A stretch of DNA of 24,410 bases from JALOTE01 sp031422195 (GCA_031422195.1 JANOPZ010000135.1:1-24410); one strand, 5' to 3'. Counted from the first letter of the stretch, positions 15,382 through 23,654 are shown. Notes: generated by a model not told the origin, from the sequence alone. A program made the numbers and translations.

Positions 15382-16455
15382 ATGACCAATATTCCAGCAG
15401 CCCGAATGGACCAGATGGTCAAGCGCTTTGATGTCATTGAAGCGCAAATGGGTGCGGGGCCAAGCCCTGAAGCCTACGTTAAACTTGCCGGAGAATATGC
15501 GGCGCTCAAAGATATTGCGACAAGCATTCGCGCGTTTCGCGGGCTTGAAGCTGAAATCGCAGGCCTTAAAGCGATGATTGCTGACAAAGCCGGCGACGCG
15601 GAAATGCGCGAACTGGCCGAGATGGAATTGCCGGACACTGAGACAAAATTGGAAACGCAGGCGCAGGTGGTGCGTTTGCTATTATTGCCGCGTGATGAGG
15701 CTGATGCGCGCAGTGCCATTTTAGAAATTCGCGCTGGAACGGGCGGGGCGGAAGCGGCTTTGTTCGCCGGGAATCTGTTTCGAATGTATGAGCGATATGC
15801 TTCGTTGCTGGGTTGGAAAGTGGAACTGGTTTCTGCCAGTGAGGGCGAGTCGGGCGGGTTCAAAGAGATTATTGCTTCCGTCACCGGGCCAAATGTATTT
15901 TCAAAACTCAAGTTTGAATCCGGAGTGCACCGCGTTCAGCGGGTGCCGGACACCGAAGGCAGCGGGCGTATCCATACGTCTGCTGCAACTGTCGCGGTTT
16001 TGCCGGAAGCAGAAGAGGTTGATATTGAGATTAAGGCCGAAGATATCCGTATTGACACAATGCGGGCATCGGGCGCGGGCGGCCAGCATGTTAACACAAC
16101 CGATTCTGCGGTACGTATTACGCATTTGCCGACCGGTATTATGGTGGTTTCGGCTGAAAAATCTCAGCACCAAAACCGCGCCAATGCGATGAAAGCGCTG
16201 CGTGCAAGGCTCTATGATATGGAGCGCACCAAGCTGGCCAATGAGCGCTCAGAGTCGCGCAAATCGCAAGTGGGTTCAGGTGATCGGTCTGAGCGCATCC
16301 GCACCTATAATTTTCCGCAGGGCCGTGTAACGGATCACCGGATTAATTTGACGCTGTATAAGCTCGACCGGGTAATTGAAGGCGAAATGGACGAGCTGAT
16401 TGAAGCACTTATTGCTGATCACCAAGCGACACTCTTGGCCGAAGGCGGCAATTGA
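15382..16455 (+). CDS. prfA: Peptide chain release factor 1
   Basis: A 357-residue class I release factor that reads UAA and UAG and triggers peptide release on the ribosome. The catalytic GGQ is at 233-235 in ASGAGGQHVN. The stop-codon-reading tripeptide is PDT (189-191) in RVPDTEGSGRIHTSAATVAV, matching the RF1 PxT pattern and not the SPF of RF2. EIRAGTGGAEAALFAGNLFRMY is at about 115-135, and the C-terminal YNFPQGRVTDHRINLTLYKL is typical. Length matches the family (355-360). ATG 15382 lies one nt after the ptsP stop; the frame runs further upstream to 15298 but only inside ptsP. The stop codon overlaps the prmC start, tying the factor to the enzyme that modifies its GGQ glutamine. Confidence 0.96.
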   Translation: MTNIPAARMDQMVKRFDVIEAQMGAGPSPEAYVKLAGEYAALKDIATSIRAFRGLEAEIAGLKAMIADKAGDAEMRELAEMELPDTETKLETQAQVVRLLLLPRDEADARSAILEIRAGTGGAEAALFAGNLFRMYERYASLLGWKVELVSASEGESGGFKEIIASVTGPNVFSKLKFESGVHRVQRVPDTEGSGRIHTSAATVAVLPEAEEVDIEIKAEDIRIDTMRASGAGGQHVNTTDSAVRITHLPTGIMVVSAEKSQHQNRANAMKALRARLYDMERTKLANERSESRKSQVGSGDRSERIRTYNFPQGRVTDHRINLTLYKLDRVIEGEMDELIEALIADHQATLLAEGGN

Positions 16456-17315
16456 AAGTGGTGGCTGATTTACCGCAAAAGCTTGATGCTGCGGTACGGT
16501 CTGTTGCCGCTCAATTGGCTATTGCTGGAATTGAGCCGGCATTCACCGAAGCGCGGTTGATATTTGAGCTGGCGGGTTTCGAGCGTATGGCATTGCTCAA
16601 AGCGCCGGATAAGCTGTTAAGTGAGGCACAAACCACCATCATTAAAACGGCTTTGCAGCAACGTGTTTCGGGTCGTCCGGTGGCGCGTATGCGGGGCTGG
16701 TCAATGTTGGACGGGCGGCGGTTTGAGCTGTCGCCAGACACGCTTGAACCGCGCGATGACACGCTGACGCTGATTGATTCAGTCACTGATTTTGTGCGGC
16801 AGACGCCCAAATGCCGGATTTTAGATATTGGCACTGGCACCGGGGTAATTGCGCTTACACTGCTGGCCAGAGTGGCAGATGCTTCCGCATTGGCAACGGA
16901 TGTTTCGCCAGGGGCCTTAAAAATTGCGATGGGCAATGCGCAATATTTGCAATTGATAGACCGGTTTCAAACGCAACTAGCCGATATGTTGGACGGTGTT
17001 TCGGGCCAGTTTGATCTGGTTATTTCCAATCCGCCCTATATTGCCAGCGCCGAAATTGATGGTTTGGAGCGTGAGGTGCGCGAGCATGACCCATTGATCG
17101 CTTTGGACGGAGGGCCTGATGGGTTGACGTTTTACCGGGCAATTGCGGAAACGAGCGGTGCTTTGCTCGCATTAAAAGGTCAAGTTGCCGTTGAAATCGG
17201 TTTTGATCAACGGACAAGTGTTGCCGCGGTGTTTTTACAATCGGGTTTTGAAGAACATTCCTTTCACAAGGATGTGGGCGGCAGGCCAAGGGCTTTGGTA
17301 TTTACAAAAGGCTAA
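16452..17315 (+). CDS. prmC: Release factor glutamine N5-methyltransferase
   Basis: A 287-residue SAM-dependent methylase (PrmC/HemK) that methylates the GGQ glutamine of release factors. The N-terminal helical domain covers about residues 1-85, then the methyltransferase domain with motif I LDIGTGTGVIALTLL (124-138) and the catalytic ISNPPYIASAEIDGLEREV, with NPPY at 193-196. VALD-like HDPLIALDGGPDGLTFYRAI follows, another family block. The start is non-ATG: TTG at 16452 overlaps the prfA stop as TTGA, with AAGG about 6 nt before it; GTG at 16458 is the nearest alternative. This overlap implies translational coupling with its substrate gene. No terminator is visible after the stop codon. Confidence 0.94.
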   Translation: MKVVADLPQKLDAAVRSVAAQLAIAGIEPAFTEARLIFELAGFERMALLKAPDKLLSEAQTTIIKTALQQRVSGRPVARMRGWSMLDGRRFELSPDTLEPRDDTLTLIDSVTDFVRQTPKCRILDIGTGTGVIALTLLARVADASALATDVSPGALKIAMGNAQYLQLIDRFQTQLADMLDGVSGQFDLVISNPPYIASAEIDGLEREVREHDPLIALDGGPDGLTFYRAIAETSGALLALKGQVAVEIGFDQRTSVAAVFLQSGFEEHSFHKDVGGRPRALVFTKG

Positions 17316-17612
17316 AATCATTTGTTGACAGATTTGCCGTATTGCCAGCGGGGCTTGGCAAGACGTTGTAAAGCGGCTAATGATTGTGGTGCAGAAGGTC
17401 GCCACTTAGGGCAGCACCTGGCTAAACCAAAAAAAACCATTCCGGATGCAGCTGCTACCCACACTTTCGGGAAACAGTGCAACAGAGGCAAGGGCCGCCT
17501 GATGATCGACAGGGGTTTATGTTTCAGAGGGCAGGAAACTGCCTGTGTCGCGGGATTTAGCGTCTTTGTCTGATCCAATCAAAAAGATATTTTATCATAT
17601 GAGACAGTTCTC
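17316..17612. other. Intergenic region between prmC and DUF4167 gene, no convincing gene
   Basis: This 297-nt gap holds two overlapping open frames on opposite strands, one plus (17322-17573, 83 codons) and one minus (17318-17578, 86 codons, TTG start). Neither shows a ribosome binding site or a recognisable family, and I regard both as chance. What I do see: a TTGACA at 17324-17329 without a matching -10, an A8 run near 17430, a short perfect hairpin GGCAG-GAAA-CTGCC at 17530-17543, and the start-codon inverted repeat at 17599-17614. The promoter of the DUF4167 gene should lie here, but I cannot place it. Confidence 0.4.
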
Positions 17613-17614
17613 AT
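17599..17614 (+). promoter_or_regulatory. Inverted repeat overlapping the DUF4167 gene start codon
   Basis: ATGAGA-CAGT-TCTCAT is an exact inverted repeat with 6-bp arms and a 4-nt loop. Its right arm includes the first two bases of the start codon at 17613. In the transcript it would form a small hairpin across the initiation site, where no clear ribosome binding site is seen. ATGAGAC also recurs directly at the start codon. Translational control is an inference. Confidence 0.35.
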
Positions 17615-18584
17615 GAGACCTGGGCAACAGAATCGCCGCCCTCGCGGCCGCACCAATAATAATGGTGGCTCCAGCAACAGTGGCAGCAGCAATGGCAGTA
17701 ATAACAATCGCGGCAGGCAGCAAAATCCGCTAGCGCGTTCTTATGAAAGCTCGGGACCAGATGTGAAAATTCGCGGCAACGCGCAGCATGTTGCCGAACG
17801 CTATGCACAACTCGCGCGCGACTCTTTGAGTGCTGGCGACCGCGTGATGGCGGAAAACTATTTGCAACATGCCGAGCATTATAACCGGATTATTGCTGCT
17901 GCAATGTTGCAGCAAGCCCAGTTTAGCGAACAACAACGCCGCGAGTGGGATGAAGAGGGCACGGAAGGGGAAGGTGAAGACGGCGACGAAAACACTGCTT
18001 CTGAATCTTCTGCTGATGCCGCCCAGCCCAGCACGGTTGAAATGGCGCAGCCACACAATGCGGACAGCCAGAACACCAGTCAAAACAACAGCACCCAAAA
18101 CAACAGCAACCAAAACAACAATCGCGAACGCAATAATTTTCAAAACCGGCAAGATCGGCCGGAACGTCAGCCTCGCCCGGAACGGAATAGCCAGGATCGG
18201 AATAGCCAAGATCGGAATAACCAAGAGCGGGGCGAACGTGTAGAGCGGCAGCCGCGTGCAGTGTTTGTTGCTCCGCTTGAGGAAAGCCAACCCATTATTG
18301 AGGGCACACCGGCCGAGTTTGCCAGTGAAGAATCAGCGGGTTTGGCGCGTACTTTGGGTTTAGGTGCCAGCCGTGTTGAAAAGCAGGCAATTGAGGCGCA
18401 AGTTGCTACCGAGGCAAATGTTGCAGCACCTGATGTTTCAGCTTCTAATGGTGCAGCTTCTGACGCTCCGGCGCCAGATGCAGCGCCGCGCGCGCCGCGT
18501 CCTCGCCGTGCACCGCGCAAAACCGTTGAAGCAGCAGTTGCTGTTGAACCTGCGGAAATAACGCAAGAACCCGCAGGCGAGTAA
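17613..18584 (+). CDS. DUF4167 domain protein, low-complexity C-terminal region
   Basis: A 323-residue protein with the N-terminal DUF4167 block, a family I know mainly from Hyphomicrobiales. The signature begins MRPGQQNRRPRGR, runs through a short Gly/Asn/Ser-rich linker, then LARSYESSGPDVKIRGNAQH, VAERYAQLARDSLSAGDRVM and AENYLQHAEHYNRIIAAAM up to about residue 100. Beyond that it is low-complexity: acidic (EEGTEGEGEDGDE), then Gln/Asn/Arg-rich with pentapeptide repeats around 155-205, then Ala/Pro-rich with a basic patch RAPRPRRAPRK. Basic Arg-Gly and Arg-rich ends are compatible with RNA or nucleic-acid binding, but the function is not established. The start is fixed by the conserved MRPGQQN even though no ribosome binding site is obvious. 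It is followed by an intrinsic terminator, so it ends the lysC-to-DUF4167 run. Confidence 0.88.
   Translation: MRPGQQNRRPRGRTNNNGGSSNSGSSNGSNNNRGRQQNPLARSYESSGPDVKIRGNAQHVAERYAQLARDSLSAGDRVMAENYLQHAEHYNRIIAAAMLQQAQFSEQQRREWDEEGTEGEGEDGDENTASESSADAAQPSTVEMAQPHNADSQNTSQNNSTQNNSNQNNNRERNNFQNRQDRPERQPRPERNSQDRNSQDRNNQERGERVERQPRAVFVAPLEESQPIIEGTPAEFASEESAGLARTLGLGASRVEKQAIEAQVATEANVAAPDVSASNGAASDAPAPDAAPRAPRPRRAPRKTVEAAVAVEPAEITQEPAGE
18081..18120 (+). repeat. 15-nt direct repeats inside DUF4167 gene (QNNSx)
   Basis: Units CAAAACAACAGCACC (18081-18095) and CAAAACAACAGCAAC (18096-18110) are followed by a partial third copy to 18120. They are in frame and encode QNNST, QNNSN and QNN. The near-identity at DNA level suggests slippage or recent duplication. 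Confidence 0.8.
18185..18229 (+). repeat. Three 15-nt tandem repeats inside DUF4167 gene (RNSQD)
   Basis: Three consecutive units, GAATAGCCAGGATCG, GAATAGCCAAGATCG and GAATAACCAAGAGCG, encode RNSQD-RNSQD-RNNQE. The first two differ at a single base. The copy number is likely to vary among strains. Confidence 0.85.
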
Positions 18585-18612
18585 GCAACCAAATCATTTA
18601 CCGCGTTAATCA

Positions 18613-18639
18613 AACCCCGTCTTGTTGGCGGGGTTTTTT
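18613..18639 (+). terminator. Intrinsic terminator after the DUF4167 gene
   Basis: Stem AACCCCG (18613-18619) pairs with CGGGGTT (18629-18635) around a 9-nt loop, and a run of six T (18634-18639) follows. It lies 29 nt after the DUF4167 stop codon and separates that gene from clpB. Confidence 0.85.
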
Positions 18640-18651
18640 GTAACCATATGT
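18621..18651 (+). promoter_or_regulatory. Possible heat-shock (RpoH-type) promoter of clpB
   Basis: CTTGTT at 18621-18626 and CCATATGT at 18644-18651, 17 nt apart, loosely resemble the alphaproteobacterial sigma-32 pattern (CTTG, then C-rich TAT-like -10). clpB is normally heat-shock controlled, and the leader would be about 85 nt with a small GCCCG/CGGGC hairpin at 18663-18678. The -35 would lie inside the upstream terminator. Weak match. Confidence 0.25.
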
Positions 18652-18741
18652 CTGTATGAAAGGCCCGCCATCACGGGCGCCTTAAAACTTCAGTTCAGTT
18701 CGGTGCCGCCAAGCGGGCCGAAAATGGCTAGGAGAATTGAC

Positions 18742-21384
18742 ATGAATATTGAGAATTATTCTGAACGGTTGCGCGGGTTTATCCAGAGTGCACAAACGTC
18801 CGCACTGGGTGCGGGGCATCAACAATTTTTGCCTGAACATTTGCTCAAAGTTTTAGTCGATGACACTGAAGGCTTGGCATCTGCGCTGATCACCCGCGCC
18901 GGCGGGGACGCTGCAAAAGTGCGTCAAGGTGTTGAAGTGGCCTTAAAATCAGTGCCGAGTGTTACCGGCGGCGACGGACAGATTTATCTATCTCAGCCAA
19001 TTGCTAAGGTATTTGCCCAAGCTGAAACTATGGCGAAAAAAGCTGGCGATACTTTTGTGACCGTGGAGCGCTTGCTAACAGCGCTTGCAATTGAAAAATC
19101 GGCAAAAACTGCGCGTATTTTAGAAGCGGCTGGTGTGACTGCAGGAGCCCTCAACACAGCAATCAATGATATTCGCAAAGGCCGCACCGCTGATTCAGCA
19201 TCGGCTGAACAAAGCTATGATGCTCTTAAGCGTTATGCGCGTGACCTGACTTCAGATGCGCGCGCCGGTAAACTCGACCCGGTTATCGGGCGTGACGAAG
19301 AAATTCGAAGAACAATTCAGGTTTTATCGCGGCGCACAAAAAATAATCCGGTTTTAATCGGCGAACCCGGCGTTGGCAAAACCGCCATCGTTGAAGGTTT
19401 GGCGTTGCGCATTGTCAACGGCGATGTGCCGGAATCGCTAAAAGATAAAACCCTGATGTCGCTTGATATGGGCGCGCTGATAGCAGGTGCAAAATATCGC
19501 GGTGAATTTGAAGAGCGACTGAAAGCTGTGCTGGGTGAGATTATGGCCGCTGAAGGCCAAGTCATCATGTTTATTGATGAAATGCACACAATTGTTGGTG
19601 CCGGCAAAGCTGATGGCGCGATGGACGCCTCAAATCTTCTGAAACCAGCATTGGCACGCGGTGATTTGCACTGCGTTGGCGCAACAACGCTGGATGAATA
19701 TAGAAAGCATGTTGAAAAAGATGCAGCCTTGGCCCGGCGGTTTCAGCCGGTGTTTGTATCAGAGCCGACCGTTGAAGACACAGTTTCGATTTTGCGCGGG
19801 CTTAAAGAAAAATACGAGCAGCATCATAAGGTGCGCATTTCAGATTCGGCGTTGGTTTCAGCGGCCGCACTTTCCAACCGCTATATTGCTGACAGGTTTT
19901 TGCCCGATAAGGCGATTGATTTAATGGATGAGGCGGCATCGCGTTTGCGGATGCAGGTCGATTCTAAGCCGGAACAGCTTGATGAAATTGACCGCCGCAT
20001 TTTGCAATTGAAAATTGAACGCGAGGCTTTGAAAAAAGAAACGGATCCGGCCTCAAAAGACCGGCTTTTGAGCTTGGAAAAAGAACTTGTCGCCCTTGAA
20101 GAAGAATCCTCGCGCATCACTGCGACATGGGCTTCAGAAAAAGCCAAGCTTGGTTTGGCGGCTGATTTGAAAGGCCAGCTTGAAGATGCCCGCAATCAGC
20201 TGGCTATTGCGCAGCGCAAAGGTGAGTTTCAGCGCGCTGGCGAGCTGGCTTATGGCACAATTCCTGATCTTGAACAGAAATTGGCGGCTTCCGAAGCCAA
20301 TAGTGAAACCGGCGGCATGGTCGAAGAGGTGGTGACGCCTGACCATATTGCAGGTGTGATTTCGCGTTGGACCGGTATTCCCATTGATAAAATGCTGGAA
20401 GGTGAGCGTGATAAATTATTGCGCATGGAAGATGAGTTGGCTCGCCGCGTTGTTGGGCAGGGCCCAGCGGCGCAAGCGGTGGCAAAAGCCGTGCGCCGTG
20501 CACGTGCCGGTTTGCAAGACCCGAGCCGGCCACTTGGCTCATTTATGTTTTTAGGGCCAACCGGTGTTGGCAAGACCGAACTTACCAAAGCTTTGGCTGA
20601 TTATTTGTTTGATGATGATAGTGCGATGGTGCGCATCGACATGAGCGAATTCATGGAGAAGCACTCTGTGAGCCGCCTCATCGGCGCGCCTCCGGGCTAT
20701 GTTGGTTATGATGAAGGCGGGGTTTTGACCGAAGCTGTACGGCGGCGGCCTTATCAGGTTGTGTTGTTCGACGAGATCGAAAAGGCGCATCCCGATGTCT
20801 TTAATGTGCTTTTGCAGGTTTTGGATGAGGGCCGCCTAACGGACAGTCAAGGCCGCAAGGTTGATTTCCGCAATACAATTATCATTCTGACGTCAAATCT
20901 TGGTGCAGAATATTTGACAGCGCTCGCTGATGGCGAAGACGTACAATCTGTGCGTGAACAAGTGATGGCTGTTGTGAGGGCTTCGTTTAGGCCGGAGTTT
21001 TTGAATCGTTTGGATGAAATAGTACTGTTTGATCGACTTCGCCGCGAAGATATGGGCCAAATCGTATCTATTCAAATTAGACGACTGCAAAAACTGCTGG
21101 AGACACGCAAAATCAGCATCACGCTTGATGATGAGGCTGTCAGTTGGCTGGCGCAACGCGGCTATGATCCTGCTTATGGGGCCCGGCCTTTGAAACGTGT
21201 TATTCAGCGCGAACTGCAAGACCCATTGGCAGAAAAATTGATAGCCGGGGATATTCGCGATGGAGCAGAGGTCACGGTGACTGCGGGCTCTGACCGCTTG
21301 ATTATCGTCGGGCGGGATGGCGCAATAATTTCAGCAAAGCCGGTAAGTGGCGCGGTTGAAGGCGCAACTGCACGGTTGCACTGA
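18742..21384 (+). CDS. clpB: ATP-dependent disaggregase chaperone ClpB
   Basis: An 880-residue AAA+ chaperone that, with DnaK, pulls proteins out of aggregates after heat stress. Domains in order: N-terminal Clp repeat domain (1-145), first AAA domain with Walker A GEPGVGKT (207-214) and Walker B VIMFIDE (274-280), a coiled-coil middle domain (about 405-525, rich in Lys/Glu heptads such as EREALKKETDPASKDRLLSL), and second AAA domain with Walker A GPTGVGKT (605-612) followed by DMSEFMEKHSVSRLIGAPPG and VVLFDEIEKAHPDV. The middle domain distinguishes it from ClpA/ClpC. Slightly longer than E. coli ClpB because of the C-terminal tail. ATG 18742 has AGGAG 7 nt upstream; the frame continues to 18622 without support. 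It has its own unit, bounded by intrinsic terminators on both sides. Confidence 0.97.
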   Translation: MNIENYSERLRGFIQSAQTSALGAGHQQFLPEHLLKVLVDDTEGLASALITRAGGDAAKVRQGVEVALKSVPSVTGGDGQIYLSQPIAKVFAQAETMAKKAGDTFVTVERLLTALAIEKSAKTARILEAAGVTAGALNTAINDIRKGRTADSASAEQSYDALKRYARDLTSDARAGKLDPVIGRDEEIRRTIQVLSRRTKNNPVLIGEPGVGKTAIVEGLALRIVNGDVPESLKDKTLMSLDMGALIAGAKYRGEFEERLKAVLGEIMAAEGQVIMFIDEMHTIVGAGKADGAMDASNLLKPALARGDLHCVGATTLDEYRKHVEKDAALARRFQPVFVSEPTVEDTVSILRGLKEKYEQHHKVRISDSALVSAAALSNRYIADRFLPDKAIDLMDEAASRLRMQVDSKPEQLDEIDRRILQLKIEREALKKETDPASKDRLLSLEKELVALEEESSRITATWASEKAKLGLAADLKGQLEDARNQLAIAQRKGEFQRAGELAYGTIPDLEQKLAASEANSETGGMVEEVVTPDHIAGVISRWTGIPIDKMLEGERDKLLRMEDELARRVVGQGPAAQAVAKAVRRARAGLQDPSRPLGSFMFLGPTGVGKTELTKALADYLFDDDSAMVRIDMSEFMEKHSVSRLIGAPPGYVGYDEGGVLTEAVRRRPYQVVLFDEIEKAHPDVFNVLLQVLDEGRLTDSQGRKVDFRNTIIILTSNLGAEYLTALADGEDVQSVREQVMAVVRASFRPEFLNRLDEIVLFDRLRREDMGQIVSIQIRRLQKLLETRKISITLDDEAVSWLAQRGYDPAYGARPLKRVIQRELQDPLAEKLIAGDIRDGAEVTVTAGSDRLIIVGRDGAIISAKPVSGAVEGATARLH

Positions 21385-21394
21385 TTCAAGTAGG

Positions 21395-21427
21395 CAGCGG
21401 GGGTAACATCCCGCTGTTTTGTGTTTT
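21395..21427 (+). terminator. Intrinsic terminator after clpB
   Basis: CAGCGGG (21395-21401) pairs with CCCGCTG (21410-21416) around an 8-nt loop, followed by TTTTGTGTTTT. It lies 10 nt after the clpB stop. On the minus strand no T tract follows the stem, so it serves clpB and not the convergent peptidase gene. Confidence 0.8.
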
Positions 21428-21429
21428 AT

Positions 21430-23355
21430 CTACAGCGCTGCAATGTTTTTGTTCTCACTGGCCAAAAGCCGATTGATATCGTCGCGAGCGGCTTCAAATT
21501 TACGCCGCTCACTTCCGGCAAGGGCTTTGCCTCCGGGCAGGCGGACCCGCATGGAATCTACTTTTGTGTTATTTACGATCAATTCGTAATGAAGATGGGG
21601 GCCTGTTGACAGGCCGGTTGAGCCAACAGTCCCTATGACTTGGCCTTGGCGGACTTTGGCCCCTGGCACGACGCCGCGCGCTATTGATGTTTGGTGCGAA
21701 TATGAGGTTTCATAGCCATTTGCGTGTTTAATGATAGTTTGCTTGCCATACGCTCCAGCCCATCCCGCTTTTTCCACGATACCATTACCGGACGCAACGA
21801 TAGGTGTTCCGCGTGGGGCAGCCCAATCAGTTCCGGCGTGCAAGCGCATAATACCGAGAATTGGATGCCGCCGCATGCCAAACCCGGAGCGGAATACGCC
21901 ATTTGGAACCGGGTTCCTTAAAAGAAATTGCTTGGCGCTTTTGCCTTCGGAATCATAAAAATCCACTGTTCCGTCTTCGCTTTCAAAGCGGTAGTATCCG
22001 CGGGTGTCGCCACCAAAAGTAGTTGAGGCCATTAACACCACCGAATTGGCCGTGCTGCTTTTTGTTCCGTCAGGATTTGAAAACAGCAACTCAATTCGGT
22101 CCCGTGCGCCAACAGGCGTTCTTAGGTCCATTTCAGATGCTAACAGCTGAATCAGTTTTTTTGCCATTGTTTCAGACAGGCCATATGCAAATGAGGCGCG
22201 GTAGATAGCATCATAGACTGACGGTAGTTTGCCGGATGAAACACGGCTGCGCACCAAGTCGGAATCATCATCGAGTGTCATCGTCACTGTTTCCGGCTCA
22301 TTGGCAGGAATGTATTGCAAATTGTCGTCTAAGGCGACGGACGCAACATGGGTGACTCCATTGTAAAGCGAGATACGGCGAATATCGGTGCGATCATCCG
22401 TGACAAACGCCGAAATGCGTAACTTCTGCCCCTCTTTCAACTTATCGCCCTGTAAGAGAGTACTTAAGGCTTCTGCGCTGCTTTGAGCGCTTTCGCTTTG
22501 TATGCCCGCATCAGTCATAGCCTGCTGCATGGCCTTTGCCGATTTGATATCAATTAAAATCTCTTTGAACTGACCTTCATTTTCGATTGAGGCGGCTGCG
22601 CTGCTGACATTTTCAGTGGTGATTTTAACATTAATTGCAGCGATTGCTTCAGCTTCGGTGTCGCCAGTGCCAAATCGTGTTGGATCAACATAATGCAAAG
22701 CAGCTATTTGCACTTCGCCAGCGGTTAAATGTGGACTTTGCTCGCGGACCAGTGCCTCTACTTCTTCATCATTGAGTTCGGTTGCTTGGTCGAAAACAAC
22801 GCCTTCCTCACCGAACGGTGTGGTGCGCAATGCCACGTCACTGTCGATGTCCGCACCATAGAACTGCCCGGGAGCTTCCGAATTTGCGTCTCCGGCGTCT
22901 GCGAACACAGCCAAAGCATTAAAGGCCGGATAATTATTGTCTGATGGATAACTCAGCCCAAGCGGAATGCGGACATGCGCCAATTCCACGTTTTTGATTA
23001 AGCGACGGTCGCCATCTTCTACAATTGTTGGAACCTCTAATAGCCTGCGGTCGGGCGTTCCGGCTGAAACAACAGGATCATAGAGACGGCCCTCTTTGGT
23101 TTGGCTTCCCCCGCTTGTGCGCGGCGCTAACTCTGACTGTTCCAAGATTTCAGGCGGTGTTAAAAGACGTTGGCTGTTATCAAGTGCGATAGAGAACGCG
23201 ACACTCATCAAACCGCAAGATGCGATGGCAGTGAGAAATGTGCCGGAAAGCCAGCGCTTAGAAACAGCGCGCCTATCGAGCGACGGACGCGTCCCAGCAA
23301 CCGATATGGGTTGGGCGCGGCCAAGCAGAAGGCGGGGATCAGGGGCAATCGTCAC
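21430..23355 (-). CDS. Membrane-anchored LytM/M23 metallopeptidase, RgsM-like
   Basis: A roughly 641-residue protein with a cytoplasmic tail, one membrane segment at about 37-58 (FLTAIASCGLMSVAFSIAL), a long variable periplasmic region, and a C-terminal M23 domain. The zinc ligands are intact: HxxxD in LHAGTDWA (His506, Asp510) and HxH in GPHLHYEL (His587, His589). FRSGFGMRRHPILG opens the domain, as in active LytM enzymes, so it probably cuts peptidoglycan crosslinks. Membrane anchoring, size and position beside clpB match what I recall of Sinorhizobium RgsM, which supports polar growth; orthology needs checking. The start is uncertain: GTG 23355 is used here, TTG 23367 is an in-frame alternative, and no ATG occurs before the membrane segment. 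It converges on clpB and diverges from the rRNA operon. Confidence 0.87.
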   Translation of the reverse strand: MTIAPDPRLLLGRAQPISVAGTRPSLDRRAVSKRWLSGTFLTAIASCGLMSVAFSIALDNSQRLLTPPEILEQSELAPRTSGGSQTKEGRLYDPVVSAGTPDRRLLEVPTIVEDGDRRLIKNVELAHVRIPLGLSYPSDNNYPAFNALAVFADAGDANSEAPGQFYGADIDSDVALRTTPFGEEGVVFDQATELNDEEVEALVREQSPHLTAGEVQIAALHYVDPTRFGTGDTEAEAIAAINVKITTENVSSAAASIENEGQFKEILIDIKSAKAMQQAMTDAGIQSESAQSSAEALSTLLQGDKLKEGQKLRISAFVTDDRTDIRRISLYNGVTHVASVALDDNLQYIPANEPETVTMTLDDDSDLVRSRVSSGKLPSVYDAIYRASFAYGLSETMAKKLIQLLASEMDLRTPVGARDRIELLFSNPDGTKSSTANSVVLMASTTFGGDTRGYYRFESEDGTVDFYDSEGKSAKQFLLRNPVPNGVFRSGFGMRRHPILGIMRLHAGTDWAAPRGTPIVASGNGIVEKAGWAGAYGKQTIIKHANGYETSYSHQTSIARGVVPGAKVRQGQVIGTVGSTGLSTGPHLHYELIVNNTKVDSMRVRLPGGKALAGSERRKFEAARDDINRLLASENKNIAAL

Positions 23356-23624
23356 ACAAAAATCCAAAAATAGAGAATACGCAGGCTGCTTTTGAACGTT
23401 TTCACACTGCGCAGGCTCGAAAATTCTGTCAATTCAAATTGGCAACCGGCAGCGGCAGATATTTATTCACAGGCTTCGTGGTGAGAAAGGTCTAAAATGG
23501 GTTTGTGGCGGGTGTATGACATCATATAAAAACGTCATTTATGGCCCTAAACCCCTGAAAAGTCGGTATTTTTTGCATAATGCTGCAAGTGCAAAAATAA
23601 ATTGAAAAAAGTGAAAATAGTTTG

Positions 23625-23654
23625 TTGACATATCGCCTATGCCCCGCCTATAAA
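23625..23654 (+). promoter_or_regulatory. rRNA operon promoter
   Basis: TTGACA (23625-23630) and TATAAA (23649-23654) are separated by 18 nt, a near-consensus housekeeping promoter facing 16S rRNA. The preceding 50 nt are A/T-rich. Transcription would begin near 23661. Confidence 0.8.

Noticed and set aside
15949..15957. PDT in place of PAT/PVT in the stop-codon-reading motif of release factor 1
   Set aside because: The PxT pattern is kept and, as I recall, Asp at this place is common in alphaproteobacterial RF1, so it is not evidence for altered stop codon use.
17318..17578. Opposed small open frames, 86 codons on minus and 83 on plus
   Set aside because: They overlap almost fully, lack ribosome binding sites, have odd Cys/Arg/Trp-rich composition and match no family I know. 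At most one could be real.
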